DNA of 64,000 bases from Bacteroidota bacterium (GCA_024279425.1 JAJRRO010000101.1:1-64000), one strand, 5' to 3'. Counted from the first letter of the stretch, positions 46,326 to 55,194 are shown. Notes: generated by a model not told the origin, from the letters alone. Made by a program: numbers and translations.

Positions 46326-46337
46326 TGACAAATGTCA
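46326..46337. promoter_or_regulatory. TGACAAATGTCA palindrome upstream of nifJ
   Basis: TGACA-AA-TGTCA is a 12-bp inverted repeat that matches the core of IR2 between korA and the ferredoxin gene (TGACA-TT-TGTCA). A looser TGTC/GACA pair follows at 46355-46373. It is 136 bp before the nifJ start. The same regulator probably acts on both. Confidence 0.55.
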
Positions 46338-46472
46338 TAGTCTAGCTTACTATCTGTCAATACATTTACGACAATTAATAATACCCAATACCGGTGTAAT
46401 TATCTAATTACATACAAATTAGGGTTTCCTTTTCTCTATATGTTTCGGTATTGTAAATATGCGAAATGTATT

Positions 46473-49400
46473 ATGGAAAAAAAATCCAAAAAGTTAATTT
46501 GCGACGCTAACGAAGCTGTTGCCAGAGTCGCGCATAAAACCAACGAGGTTTGCGCCATTTATCCCATTACCCCAGCCTCGCCCATGGGCGAACATGTAGA
46601 TGTGTTCAGTTCTAAGGGGGAGAAGAATATATGGGACAATATTCCAAGAATCGTTGAAATGCAGAGCGAGGGGGGAGCTGCTGGAGCCGTCCACGGATCA
46701 TTACAGGCCGGTGCTCTGACCACAACATTTACCGCTTCGCAAGGCTTGTTGTTAATGATTCCCAATATGTACAAGATTGCTGGGGAATTACTCCCTACTG
46801 TTATACATGTGGCGGCTAGGACCATTGCTACCCATGCGCTTTCGATATTTGGGGACCATTCGGATGTTATGGCAGCACGTCAGACAGGATTTTCAATGTT
46901 GTTCGGGGGTTCGGTTCAGGAAGCTATGGATTTTGCCTTGATTTCTCAAACTGCAACACTTAAATCCAGGATTCCCTTTATGAATATTTTCGACGGATTC
47001 AGAACTTCTCACGAAATATCAAAGATTGATGCTATTCCTGATGAAGTAATCAAGGCTATGATGCCTGAGGATGAGATTATGGCGCATAAAAACCGCTCTT
47101 TGGATCCTGATCATCCAGTTATTAGGGGTACATCACAAAACCCTGATGTTTTCTTTCAAGCTCGGGAAGCCGCGAATACTTATTATAAAAAAGTACCAGG
47201 GATAGTTCAAGACGCCATGGACGAATTTTACGAACATACAGGTCGTAGATATAGTTTGTTTTATTATTTAGGTCATCCAGAAGCAGAACGTGTAATTATC
47301 ATTATGGGCTCTGGGCAAGGAGCTACCCGTGAAACTGTTGATGCCATGGTGAAAAATGGCGAAAAAGTAGGAGCTATTTTTATTCGTTTGTTCAGACCCT
47401 TCTCGATTGAACATTTTGTAAATGAATTGCCTAAAACCGTTAAGAAAATAGCAGTTCTGGATCGTACCAAAGAACCAGGAAGTGTCGGTGATCCTTTATA
47501 TTTGGATGTGGTCACGGCATTGAATGAAAGTAGTCGGGAAATGCCAGTTGTCGTGGGTGGTCGTTATGGACTATCCTCCAAGGAATTTACCCCTAGGATG
47601 GTCAGTGGTATATATAAGGAGTTATCAAAGGACAAACCCAAGAACCATTTTACAGTGGGTATTAATGATGATGTGACCCATACCAGTTTAGAGATAGATA
47701 ATAACTTTAATCTAGAACCTTCTACCTTTAATTGCATGTTCTACGGTTTGGGTTCGGATGGTACCGTTGGCGCAAACAAAAATTCAATCAAAATTATTGG
47801 GGATACCACCGATAATTATGTGCAAGGCTATTTTGTGTACGACTCCAAAAAGGCGGGTGCCCAGACTATTTCCCATTTGCGATTTGGCCCAGAACCTATT
47901 TATTCATCCTATTTAATAGAAAAAGCCGATTTTATTGCCAGCCATCAATTCAATTTTATTGAAAAATACAATATGATGGCCGATTTAAAGCATGGAGGCA
48001 CTTTCCTATTGAATTCGCCTTATCCGAAAGAGGAAATTTGGAATAGGTTACCTAGTAGACTACAGCAGGAAATAATAGAAAAAGAAGCAAATTTCTATAT
48101 TGTCGATGCTAGTAAGGTTGCCCAAGAATCAAATCTTGGGAAACGAACAAATACGGTATTGCAGACCTGTTTCTTTGCCATTTCAGGAATATTGCCCAAA
48201 GAAGAGGCTATTCAGAAAATCAAGGATGCCATTGTAAAAACATATTCATACAAAGGTGATAAGGTTGTTCAGATGAATTTTACTGCAGTCGATAATTCAT
48301 TGGTCAACCTGCAAAAGGTCGAATATCCGAAAGCCATTACCAGCGATAAAAAATTACAGTCTGCAATGACCAATGCTCCTGATGGTTTTGTAAAAGAAGT
48401 TTTGGAGAAAATCCTTGGTGGATTTGGAGATGAGCTTCCGGTCAGTGCCTTCCCAGTTGATGGCACCTTCCCTACAGGAACCACACAATACGAAAAAAGT
48501 GGGATAGCCGATTTTGTTCCGGTTTGGGATGATGAGGTTCTTTGTACCCAATGTAATAAATGTGTTGCCATTTGCCCACATGCGGCAATTCGGGCAAAAG
48601 TGGTGCAAAATACCGAGCTGGATGGTGCGCCTTCATCTTTAAAATCAGTACCTGCCAAGGGTCGCCCATTTGTTGGTGAAACAGAATCCTATGTGTTGCA
48701 GGTTTCACCAGAAGATTGTACAGGTTGTGACCTTTGCGTTGCGGTTTGCCCTGCGGAAAGTAAGGAGATCGAAAACTTCAAGGCCATTAATATGCGTAAA
48801 AAGATTGATGTTGATGTTGAAGAAAACGTGAATTGGGATTACTTCATCAATTTACCGGATTATGACCGTACCGCCTTACAGATCACAAATATAAAGGGGT
48901 CGCAATTCTTGGAGCCATTATTTGAGTTTTCAGGAGCCTGTTCAGGATGTGGTGAAACACCTTATATTAAAATGTTGACCCAATTGTATGGCGATAGTAT
49001 TTTAATAGCGAACGCCACAGGATGTTCCTCCATTTACGGAGGTAACTTGCCAACGACCCCTTATAAAACCAACGCAGCCGGCAGAGGTCCTGCATGGGCA
49101 AATTCATTGTTCGAGGACAATGCTGAATTTGGATTTGGAATGAAACTTGCCCTGACCAAAAAGCAGGAGATAGCAGTAGATTTATTGAAATCTTCAGAAG
49201 CCATTATTGGCACTGAATTGGTTGAAGCTATTTTGAACAACCCTGAAGAGACTGAGGCACAGCGCAGTGAGAAATTCACACATTTGGATGAACTCAAAGA
49301 TATCCTTTCGACCATTAAAAATGCCGATGCCATCAAACTGAATCAATTGACTGAATACCTCCGGAAAAAAGCGGTTTGGATACTTGGAGGTGACGGTTGG

Positions 49401-50003
49401 GCCTATGATATAGGTTTTGGTGGAGTAGATCATGTTTTGGCCTCTGGTGAGGATATTAATATTTTGGTTATGGATACTGAGGTGTATTCCAATACTGGAG
49501 GACAAACCTCCAAAGCTACACCACTGGGTGCTAGTGCCAAATTCTCGGTTTCAGGCAAAAGAACAAGTAAAAAGAGTTTGGCCTTACAAGCGGTATCTTA
49601 TGGTAATGTATATGTTGCTCAAGTTGCCATGGGTGCAAAAGACCTACAAACCTTAACAGCCATCGAAGAGGCCGCCGCGTATCCCGGACCTTCGTTGATT
49701 GTTGCCTATTCGCATTGTGGCGAGCATGGTTACGACCTTAAGCATGGTGTATCGCAACAGGAAAAGGCTGTGGAAACAGGCTACTGGCCGTTATTTAGGT
49801 TTAACCCTTCGAAACCTAAAGGAAAAAAATTCAGATTAGATTCGAAGGCTCCTGGCAAACCACTGGAAGATTTCATGTACAACGAAACCCGTTTTACCAG
49901 GGTTGTCAAGGAAGATGCTGAACTTGGATCTGCCTTGCTAAAACAAGCCCAGGAAGAAGTTGAGACCAATTGGGAACGATTGGAGCTTTTTAGAAACATG
50001 TAA
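46473..50003 (+). CDS. nifJ: Pyruvate:ferredoxin (flavodoxin) oxidoreductase
   Basis: A 1176-residue single-chain enzyme that turns pyruvate and CoA into acetyl-CoA and CO2, reducing ferredoxin. Domain I has AIYPITPASPMGEHVD and TTTFTASQGLLLMIPNMYKI. The gamma domain is near 415-600. Two clusters are CTQCNKCVAICPHAAI near 695 and CTGCDLCVAVCPAE near 750. The TPP domain has SGACSGCGETPYIKML, ATGCSSIYGG, GGDGWAYDIGFGGVDH and EVYSNTGGQTSKATPLGA. The start MEKKSKKLI at 46473 is chosen over an ATG 11 codons upstream. Confidence 0.96.
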   Translation: MEKKSKKLICDANEAVARVAHKTNEVCAIYPITPASPMGEHVDVFSSKGEKNIWDNIPRIVEMQSEGGAAGAVHGSLQAGALTTTFTASQGLLLMIPNMYKIAGELLPTVIHVAARTIATHALSIFGDHSDVMAARQTGFSMLFGGSVQEAMDFALISQTATLKSRIPFMNIFDGFRTSHEISKIDAIPDEVIKAMMPEDEIMAHKNRSLDPDHPVIRGTSQNPDVFFQAREAANTYYKKVPGIVQDAMDEFYEHTGRRYSLFYYLGHPEAERVIIIMGSGQGATRETVDAMVKNGEKVGAIFIRLFRPFSIEHFVNELPKTVKKIAVLDRTKEPGSVGDPLYLDVVTALNESSREMPVVVGGRYGLSSKEFTPRMVSGIYKELSKDKPKNHFTVGINDDVTHTSLEIDNNFNLEPSTFNCMFYGLGSDGTVGANKNSIKIIGDTTDNYVQGYFVYDSKKAGAQTISHLRFGPEPIYSSYLIEKADFIASHQFNFIEKYNMMADLKHGGTFLLNSPYPKEEIWNRLPSRLQQEIIEKEANFYIVDASKVAQESNLGKRTNTVLQTCFFAISGILPKEEAIQKIKDAIVKTYSYKGDKVVQMNFTAVDNSLVNLQKVEYPKAITSDKKLQSAMTNAPDGFVKEVLEKILGGFGDELPVSAFPVDGTFPTGTTQYEKSGIADFVPVWDDEVLCTQCNKCVAICPHAAIRAKVVQNTELDGAPSSLKSVPAKGRPFVGETESYVLQVSPEDCTGCDLCVAVCPAESKEIENFKAINMRKKIDVDVEENVNWDYFINLPDYDRTALQITNIKGSQFLEPLFEFSGACSGCGETPYIKMLTQLYGDSILIANATGCSSIYGGNLPTTPYKTNAAGRGPAWANSLFEDNAEFGFGMKLALTKKQEIAVDLLKSSEAIIGTELVEAILNNPEETEAQRSEKFTHLDELKDILSTIKNADAIKLNQLTEYLRKKAVWILGGDGWAYDIGFGGVDHVLASGEDINILVMDTEVYSNTGGQTSKATPLGASAKFSVSGKRTSKKSLALQAVSYGNVYVAQVAMGAKDLQTLTAIEEAAAYPGPSLIVAYSHCGEHGYDLKHGVSQQEKAVETGYWPLFRFNPSKPKGKKFRLDSKAPGKPLEDFMYNETRFTRVVKEDAELGSALLKQAQEEVETNWERLELFRNM

Positions 50004-50037
50004 CACAATTAAAAAGTATAATTGCTTTATAAGAATG

Positions 50038-50099
50038 ACTTTGTTTTTTGAAACCATACATTCTATACCCCTTGCGGTGTGGGATGTATGGGACAAAGT
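50038..50099. other. Long hairpin after nifJ
   Basis: Inner arms CCATACAT (50054-50061) and ATGTATGG (50084-50091) continue inward with G-U and A-U pairs to CCC/GGG. Outer arms ACTTTGT (50038-50044) and ACAAAGT (50093-50099) enclose them. No T run follows on the forward strand, so a plain terminator is unlikely. It could be a stabilising 3' end or a leader structure of the next gene. Confidence 0.5.
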
Positions 50100-50127
50100 T
50101 TACAACGTTTAACCTTTAAATGAAGTA

Positions 50128-50514
50128 ATGATGAAGGATAGGGCCACAAAATTATATGTAGAAGCTATTAAAAAATTAAAAGAGGCCAATAATGAATTGT
50201 GTAGGCCTGAGGAGGATGTGGTTTCCCAATTGGTATGTTGCAACTCACAGCTCGCCATTGTAAATTACTTAAAAGGATTTCTTTTACAGAATGAAATTGA
50301 AACTAAAATTGATGAGTCTATCCATAGTCTTTACGAACAATGCATGGCTATAAACAAACAATTTGAAGAGATTCACCTATCTGGTTTTGAGTGTAATGCG
50401 CATAAGGATGAATCTCAATTCTGCAATCAATCCAATCAATTTAGTAGGTGTTTTGATATTGCAGACGGCTTGGATACCTTTATGAGACGTGAGAAAATAC
50501 TGAGTTGGACCTAA
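50128..50514 (+). CDS. Small Cys-rich protein downstream of nifJ, function unknown
   Basis: A 128-residue soluble, mainly helical protein. Cys residues occur in ELCRP, LVCCNSQ, QCMAI, ECNAH, QFCNQ and SRCF, seven in all. AIVNYLKGFLLQNEIETK in the middle resembles HEPN-like helical proteins, but no motif is certain. Co-oriented with nifJ behind a structured 120-bp gap. The clustered Cys near residues 95-112 could bind metal or a cluster; this is inference. Confidence 0.6.
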   Translation: MMKDRATKLYVEAIKKLKEANNELCRPEEDVVSQLVCCNSQLAIVNYLKGFLLQNEIETKIDESIHSLYEQCMAINKQFEEIHLSGFECNAHKDESQFCNQSNQFSRCFDIADGLDTFMRREKILSWT

Positions 50515-50541
50515 ATCTAAATCACAATAGGTTTTGGTTTT

Positions 50542-51606
50542 TTACTTCCATGTATTCCGAAGAAATTGAATGAAGTTTTTGTGCATTATATTATCAATGT
50601 CCTCCCTGGTATATCCTTTATTTTCTAACATCTGTGGTACTTTTTGAAGATCCGCAATGGTATCTAGGTCAGTAGGACATTGTTCCTTGCCAAACGCCCC
50701 GTCTAAATCAGTGCCTATTCCCACATGATTTGAGTTTCCTGCCAACTGGCAAATATGGTCAATATTGTCTATCATTTGTTGCAAGCTAACACCCATTACC
50801 TCTGGAGCTGATTTACCCCTTACCCAGTTGGGTACCATCATCCATGCATCAAGAGCGATACCAATAACCGCGTTTCTGTTCAGCAACTCCTGTATTTGTT
50901 CATCTGCGAATTGCCTGTTGTGGTTTACTAAAGTCCTGCAATTATTATGACTGGCCCAAACAGGACCATCATAATGCTTCATGGTTTCCCAAAAACTAAT
51001 ATCACAAAGGTGGGTGGCATCCAATATCAATCCCAAGCGTTCAATTTCTTTCAAAAGTGCCTTACCTTTTGTGCCGATTCCTCCAATAGAATCCGTTCCA
51101 TAAGCATAGGTGCCAGGACCATAATGGGCGGGACCTATGGCTCGTAGCCCTTGCTCGTATGATTTTTCTAAATACTCTAGGCTGACGATAGAATCAGCAC
51201 CTTCCAAACTTAAAATATATCCAATGAGCTTTTTTTCTTTTGAAGTTTCCCAAAGTTTTATATGGGAATTGAGTTGTTCCAGATTTCGTATCTGTACCAT
51301 TTCACCAAGGTCTTCCATGGTACGGTACCAAGCCAATTGTGCCTGTGTCTGTGCCCACGCTTGTTGGGGGGAATTCCATCCTGGAAGGGGATTATCACGC
51401 TTAACGTATCTTGCAATCTGGGTGGCCACACAAAGCCCAATATTTCCATTACGCATGGCTTCAAGGGAGACCGTATTTTTTTCGCGGTCAGGCTTGTCCG
51501 TCATGCCTTTTTCACTTTCTCTAATTTCGGGAACGGACCAGGTCAAATCCCTGTTCCACTCCATGGCATTCATTGAAAGGTCTAAATGTGCGTCGAGTAT
51601 GAACAT
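50542..51606 (-). CDS. Membrane dipeptidase (renal dipeptidase family, M19)
   Basis: A 354-residue zinc peptidase. LDAHLDLS (HxD), SLEGADSI (bridging Glu), LDATHLCDISFW, ASHNNCRTLV and GIGTDLDGAFG give the metal ligands and fold of the family. M19 enzymes cleave dipeptides and tolerate D-residues at the C-terminus. Last gene of a reverse operon with a D-amino-acid PLP enzyme, 1 bp after it, which fits release of D-amino acids. Confidence 0.92.
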   Translation of the reverse strand: MFILDAHLDLSMNAMEWNRDLTWSVPEIRESEKGMTDKPDREKNTVSLEAMRNGNIGLCVATQIARYVKRDNPLPGWNSPQQAWAQTQAQLAWYRTMEDLGEMVQIRNLEQLNSHIKLWETSKEKKLIGYILSLEGADSIVSLEYLEKSYEQGLRAIGPAHYGPGTYAYGTDSIGGIGTKGKALLKEIERLGLILDATHLCDISFWETMKHYDGPVWASHNNCRTLVNHNRQFADEQIQELLNRNAVIGIALDAWMMVPNWVRGKSAPEVMGVSLQQMIDNIDHICQLAGNSNHVGIGTDLDGAFGKEQCPTDLDTIADLQKVPQMLENKGYTREDIDNIMHKNFIQFLRNTWK

Positions 51607-51607
51607 T

Positions 51608-52720
51608 TTAAATATTTATTTTTTGGTTTCTAGCGGCCACTTTCCAAGTGCCCGTTATAGTATTGTTTTCTACAACTGATACATTTTCGTATTTGGCTAC
51701 CGTGGGACAGATATGCATGGGAAGGGCATAGAAAACATCGCCAACTTCAAAGCTGTCTGTATAATCACATTTCACCACCAAATGCTCTTCACTTTGTCCT
51801 ATTTGTTCGCATGTTTCCAACCCAAATATTTTCACTCGGGGAAAATTCATTTCAGGGGCGATGGATTTATGACCCAAATCAAGACAAATTAGATTTTTGC
51901 CAGGTTTGCTGATTAATCTAGTTATTAGTACTGCCGCAGGGAGAAAATCCATTTCCTTAAATAAGTTGGCATAATTGGCATCCCATAACAGTGTTGTCCC
52001 AGGTGAGGCTTCAACATTTGGTCTTTTACAATGAATTGGAAAAGTAGGGGAGCCACCTACTACCATTTCAACGGGCCCAAACCCCTGTTGTATCAACTTT
52101 TCCTTAAAGGTCAGAACAGGTTCAAAGGCAGTGTCACATACCCTTTTTCGCTGATTTATATCCTCATCACGAATATGGCCATCATAAATATGCAATCCTT
52201 TTGCATTAATATATGGGGATTCAAACATTGTTTTGAACAGGTCCAGTGCAATAGCTCCCACTTCTATTCCAGTTCGATTCATTCCATTATTAATGTCCAT
52301 CCACAGCGAAACAGTTGTGCTTTTCGATTTGGCAAGCGAAATAAATTCACCCAAGGTGTGGGAATTATCTACCAAAGTTGAAAATGTTGAATTGCGATAT
52401 TCCTCCATCAAACTAAAGAAGCGTAACATATTTGCTCCGACGGCCTGCATGGACAATAGGATGTCTTCGGCACCGCATTGTGCCAAAAGTTCAGCTTCGG
52501 CTATAGTGGCACATTTGAATTTGTGGATGCCATGACGTAGCTGCATTTGTACAATTTCCGCTGTTTTGTGTGTTTTGATGTGTGGACGCAAATGTGTAAT
52601 GTCGCTAGCCATTTTGACCATTAATTCAATGTTTTTTTCTATCAGGTTTGGATAGACCAAAATAGAGGGGGAAATAACATTGGAGGAATCACTTAGCCGA
52701 TACCATTCTTGATTTTGCAT
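51608..52720 (-). CDS. D-threonine aldolase / D-serine dehydratase-like PLP enzyme
   Basis: A 370-residue fold-type III PLP enzyme (DSD1/D-TA group). THLRPHIKTHKTAEIVQMQL includes the PLP lysine near residue 48. SLWMDINNGMNRTGIEVG and KGLHIYDGHIRDED follow. The C-terminal HLVVKCDYTDSFEVGDVFYA and LPMHICPTVAKY suggest the metal-binding D-serine dehydratase-like domain. RidA and a GntP-type permease lie upstream. Confidence 0.9.
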   Translation of the reverse strand: MQNQEWYRLSDSSNVISPSILVYPNLIEKNIELMVKMASDITHLRPHIKTHKTAEIVQMQLRHGIHKFKCATIAEAELLAQCGAEDILLSMQAVGANMLRFFSLMEEYRNSTFSTLVDNSHTLGEFISLAKSKSTTVSLWMDINNGMNRTGIEVGAIALDLFKTMFESPYINAKGLHIYDGHIRDEDINQRKRVCDTAFEPVLTFKEKLIQQGFGPVEMVVGGSPTFPIHCKRPNVEASPGTTLLWDANYANLFKEMDFLPAAVLITRLISKPGKNLICLDLGHKSIAPEMNFPRVKIFGLETCEQIGQSEEHLVVKCDYTDSFEVGDVFYALPMHICPTVAKYENVSVVENNTITGTWKVAARNQKINI

Positions 52721-52725
52721 AGTTT

Positions 52726-53190
52726 TTAGTGTAATTCAAACATGGCTTCTATCTCAACAGGAATATTCCCTGGTAGCATCATACCCACAGCGCTACGAAC
52801 ACCAATGCCATTTTCAGTGCCGAATACATCGGCCATTAATTCGCTAAAACCATTAATGACCAAAGGATGCTGACCAAAGTCCGGAGTGGAATTTACCATA
52901 CCCAAAACTTTGATTATCCTCTTGATTTTATCCACTGAACCAAAATGGGCTATAATGGTTGATAGCATGGTCAACCCTACTTGTTCAGCAGCCAATTTTC
53001 CTTGACCCAAATTAAGGTCGCCGCCCACACGGCCCATCATTAATGTTCCATCAGTTCTCACAGGTCCTTGCCCGGAAACGTATAAAAAATTATCGACTAC
53101 CAAAATAGGTTTATAGACCCCTGCTGGTGGCGGCGCTGGGGGTAATTGTAATCCTAATGCCTTGATTCTTTCTGAAGGTAATTTTTTCAT
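52726..53190 (-). CDS. RidA-family enamine/imine deaminase
   Basis: A 154-residue protein of the YjgF/YER057c/UK114 family, here the longer YjgH/LPS1-like subgroup. LYVSGQGPVRTDGTLMMGRV, LNLGQGKLAAEQVGLTMLST and VRSAVGMMLPGNIPVEIEAM are typical. It hydrolyses reactive enamines such as 2-aminoacrylate made by Ser/Thr dehydratases, fitting the next gene. The start MKKLPSERI at 53190 is chosen; 13 upstream codons lie in gntP. Confidence 0.93.
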   Translation of the reverse strand: MKKLPSERIKALGLQLPPAPPPAGVYKPILVVDNFLYVSGQGPVRTDGTLMMGRVGGDLNLGQGKLAAEQVGLTMLSTIIAHFGSVDKIKRIIKVLGMVNSTPDFGQHPLVINGFSELMADVFGTENGIGVRSAVGMMLPGNIPVEIEAMFELH

Positions 53191-53200
53191 CTTTATTATT

Positions 53201-54517
53201 TTATATGAATATATCCAATACAAGTACACCTAATAATCCCATGACACCAACTGTTGTTTCCATGACTGTCCAAGTGCGCAGAGTGTCTTTGACCGACAAA
53301 TTGAAGTATTCCTTATACAGCCAAAACCCACCATCGTTTACATGCGAAAGCATTAAACTTCCAGACCCTATGGCCAATACCATCAACTCGGGACTTACCC
53401 CTGAAGTTGATAATAAAGGTAATGCAATGCCCGCAGCTGTAAGCCCAGCTACAGTTGCAGATCCCACGCAAATCCGAATTACCGTAGCTATAAGCCATGC
53501 CAATATTAAAGGGGAAATGGTAGAACCTTTAAGCATATCGCCAATATATTCGCTAACACCACTATCTATGAGCACTTGTTTTAAAGCTCCCGCCCCCGCA
53601 ATGATCAATAGGACCATGGTGATACCTGCCACTGCACTTGAGACAGAGTCCATAAGCTCTTTCATTTTTCGACCGCGTGCCAATCCCAAGGTGTAAATGG
53701 CCACTAAGACTGAAAGTAAGAGGGCGATAACGGGATTACCGATAATCGCAGTGATTTTCTTGAAAATATTCCCATCGGGAGCCAATATGTCAACGAGAGA
53801 AGCTATACCAATAAGAATTACGGGCAATAAAGCCGTTAGAATGCTGGTAGCCGTACTGGGCATTTCCTCATCCGTCAATATCTTGGGATTCAAGAATTCT
53901 TTGATCGGTGTGGCTTCTATTTTTTTTATGGTTCTTGAAAATAAAGGTCCTGCAATCACGATGGCAGGGATGGCCACTACGATACCGTAAAGTAAGGTCT
54001 TGCCAATATCTGCATTGAACATAACAGCAATGCCCGTTGGTGCCGGGTGTGGCGGTAGATATCCATGGGTTACCGAAAGGGAAGCCAACATGGGCAGGCC
54101 AACATATATTAGGGGCAATCCTGTTGTGGCTGCAATGGTAAATACTAAAGGAACAAGTATTACAAACCCAACACTATAGAACATGGGAATACCAACAATA
54201 AAACCTGTTAGAACTACGGCCCACTGAATGTTCTTTGTGCCAAATTTATGTACCAGCTCAGTGGTAATGCGCTGCGCGGCTCCACTATCCGCCACTAACT
54301 TTCCCAGCATGGCACCAAAACCCAAAATCATGACGAGACTACCTAGAGTCTCGCCCAGGCCGTCCCGAATGGAATCTACTACTTTTAAAAAATCCATACC
54401 CTCGGCAACACCAACCAATAGAGAGACGATAATAAATGCAATGAAGGCATTGAGTTTTAATCTCGCGATTAGTAGGAATAGTAGAACAATTCCAAAAATT
54501 ACAATAAGTAATGGCAT
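53201..54517 (-). CDS. GntP-family permease (gluconate/D-serine transporter-like)
   Basis: A 438-residue permease with about 12 helices. LGETLGSLVMILGFGAMLGK, LPLIYVGLPMLASLSVTHGY then LPPHPAP, and LMLSHVNDGGFWLYKEYFNL are GntP signatures. Members carry gluconate or D-serine (DsdX). The co-operonic RidA and D-amino-acid enzyme favour a D-serine/D-threonine-like substrate, as inference. First gene of the operon. Confidence 0.92.
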   Translation of the reverse strand: MPLLIVIFGIVLLFLLIARLKLNAFIAFIIVSLLVGVAEGMDFLKVVDSIRDGLGETLGSLVMILGFGAMLGKLVADSGAAQRITTELVHKFGTKNIQWAVVLTGFIVGIPMFYSVGFVILVPLVFTIAATTGLPLIYVGLPMLASLSVTHGYLPPHPAPTGIAVMFNADIGKTLLYGIVVAIPAIVIAGPLFSRTIKKIEATPIKEFLNPKILTDEEMPSTATSILTALLPVILIGIASLVDILAPDGNIFKKITAIIGNPVIALLLSVLVAIYTLGLARGRKMKELMDSVSSAVAGITMVLLIIAGAGALKQVLIDSGVSEYIGDMLKGSTISPLILAWLIATVIRICVGSATVAGLTAAGIALPLLSTSGVSPELMVLAIGSGSLMLSHVNDGGFWLYKEYFNLSVKDTLRTWTVMETTVGVMGLLGVLVLDIFI

Positions 54518-54571
54518 AGGTGGTCGGTATTAATGCAATAATAAGTAAGCACTAAATATACCATTTTGTAT

Positions 54572-54604
54572 AAAAAACGGGGCTATTAATAGCCCCGTTT
54601 TTAA
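54572..54604. terminator. Strong bidirectional terminator between aqpZ remnant and gntP
   Basis: AAAAAACGGGGCTATT and AATAGCCCCGTTTTT form a near-perfect palindrome with A and T runs on both sides. It ends reverse-strand transcription from the aquaporin gene and isolates the gntP operon. Confidence 0.9.
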
Positions 54605-54605
54605 T

Positions 54606-54830
54606 TTATTCTTTCTCTGGAGACAAATATTTGTATACCATGCCTGCAAGAAAGGCTCCAACAATGGGGGCAATCTCAAACAGCTATAATTGTCCTAAGC
54701 CCCAATCACCGGCAAAAAGTGCTTGACCTGTACTACGTGCTGGGTTGACCGAGGTATTCGTTACGGGAATACGTATTAAATGAATGAATGTAAGACAAAG
54801 TCCGACCGCCAGACCGGCCAAATGCTTTGA
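54606..54830 (-). pseudogene. aqpZ: Aquaporin Z, 3' fragment with in-frame stop
   Basis: [20 protein letters not shown], then [20 protein letters not shown] with the second NPA box intact. After GLGQL an in-frame TAA (54684-54686) replaces a codon before LFEIAPIVGAFLAGMVYKYL and the end SPEKE. The 5' part lies at 55745-56001. Confidence 0.85.
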
Positions 54831-54844
54831 TGCTTTGGAGTGTG

Positions 54845-55030
54845 TAGCACCACGAAATAACTGAAGGCCTGTTTGAATGCTTTGGGGTTGTTCTGTCTGA
54901 AATAGGCGATTTTCCTGGCCGACGGTCTTCGTCCTTTCAAGAGCCATATGAGCTCAAGATTCACTTTGAAGGTGTGTTCCAATTGGCGTGAAGAGTGTAG
55001 ATTGACCCTATTCCTTTTTAATAATTGTAA
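54845..55030 (-). mobile_element. Remnant of an IS1182-like transposase gene
   Basis: The reverse frame reads [20 protein letters not shown], then [20 protein letters not shown] and [11 protein letters not shown]. This matches the N-terminal region of IS1182-group transposases (RSSRKLE..NIE.MWLLKGL.PDFKTIADFR.DN). Only ~60 codons remain and no DDE residues are left. It abuts the aqpZ 3' fragment at about 54830-54845. Confidence 0.7.
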
Positions 55031-55194
55031 GAGACTGTTTTGAATTCTATCAATTGTTTTTCTAAGTCTCTTTTTGCGCACCATTTTGTTAAAATATATT
55101 CAAGTAGCCCTGCTATTATCATCTATTTTGCCTCATGTTGCATCAAAAATGGTCTATACAAAATTCCAATCATAAAATTCAAAACAGTCTCTTA
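55028..55194. repeat. 19-bp perfect inverted repeat bracketing 129 bp
   Basis: TAAGAGACTGTTTTGAATT at 55028-55046 is the exact reverse complement of 55176-55194. The arms lie at the inner edges of the IS1182-like remnant and of the DUF6090 fragment. They may be element ends or the trace of an inverted duplication. No coding function is seen between them. Confidence 0.6.

Noticed and set aside
46494-49505. Several antisense open frames of 60-130 codons inside nifJ
   Set aside because: They are shadows of the highly coding forward frame, with no start signals or recognisable motifs.
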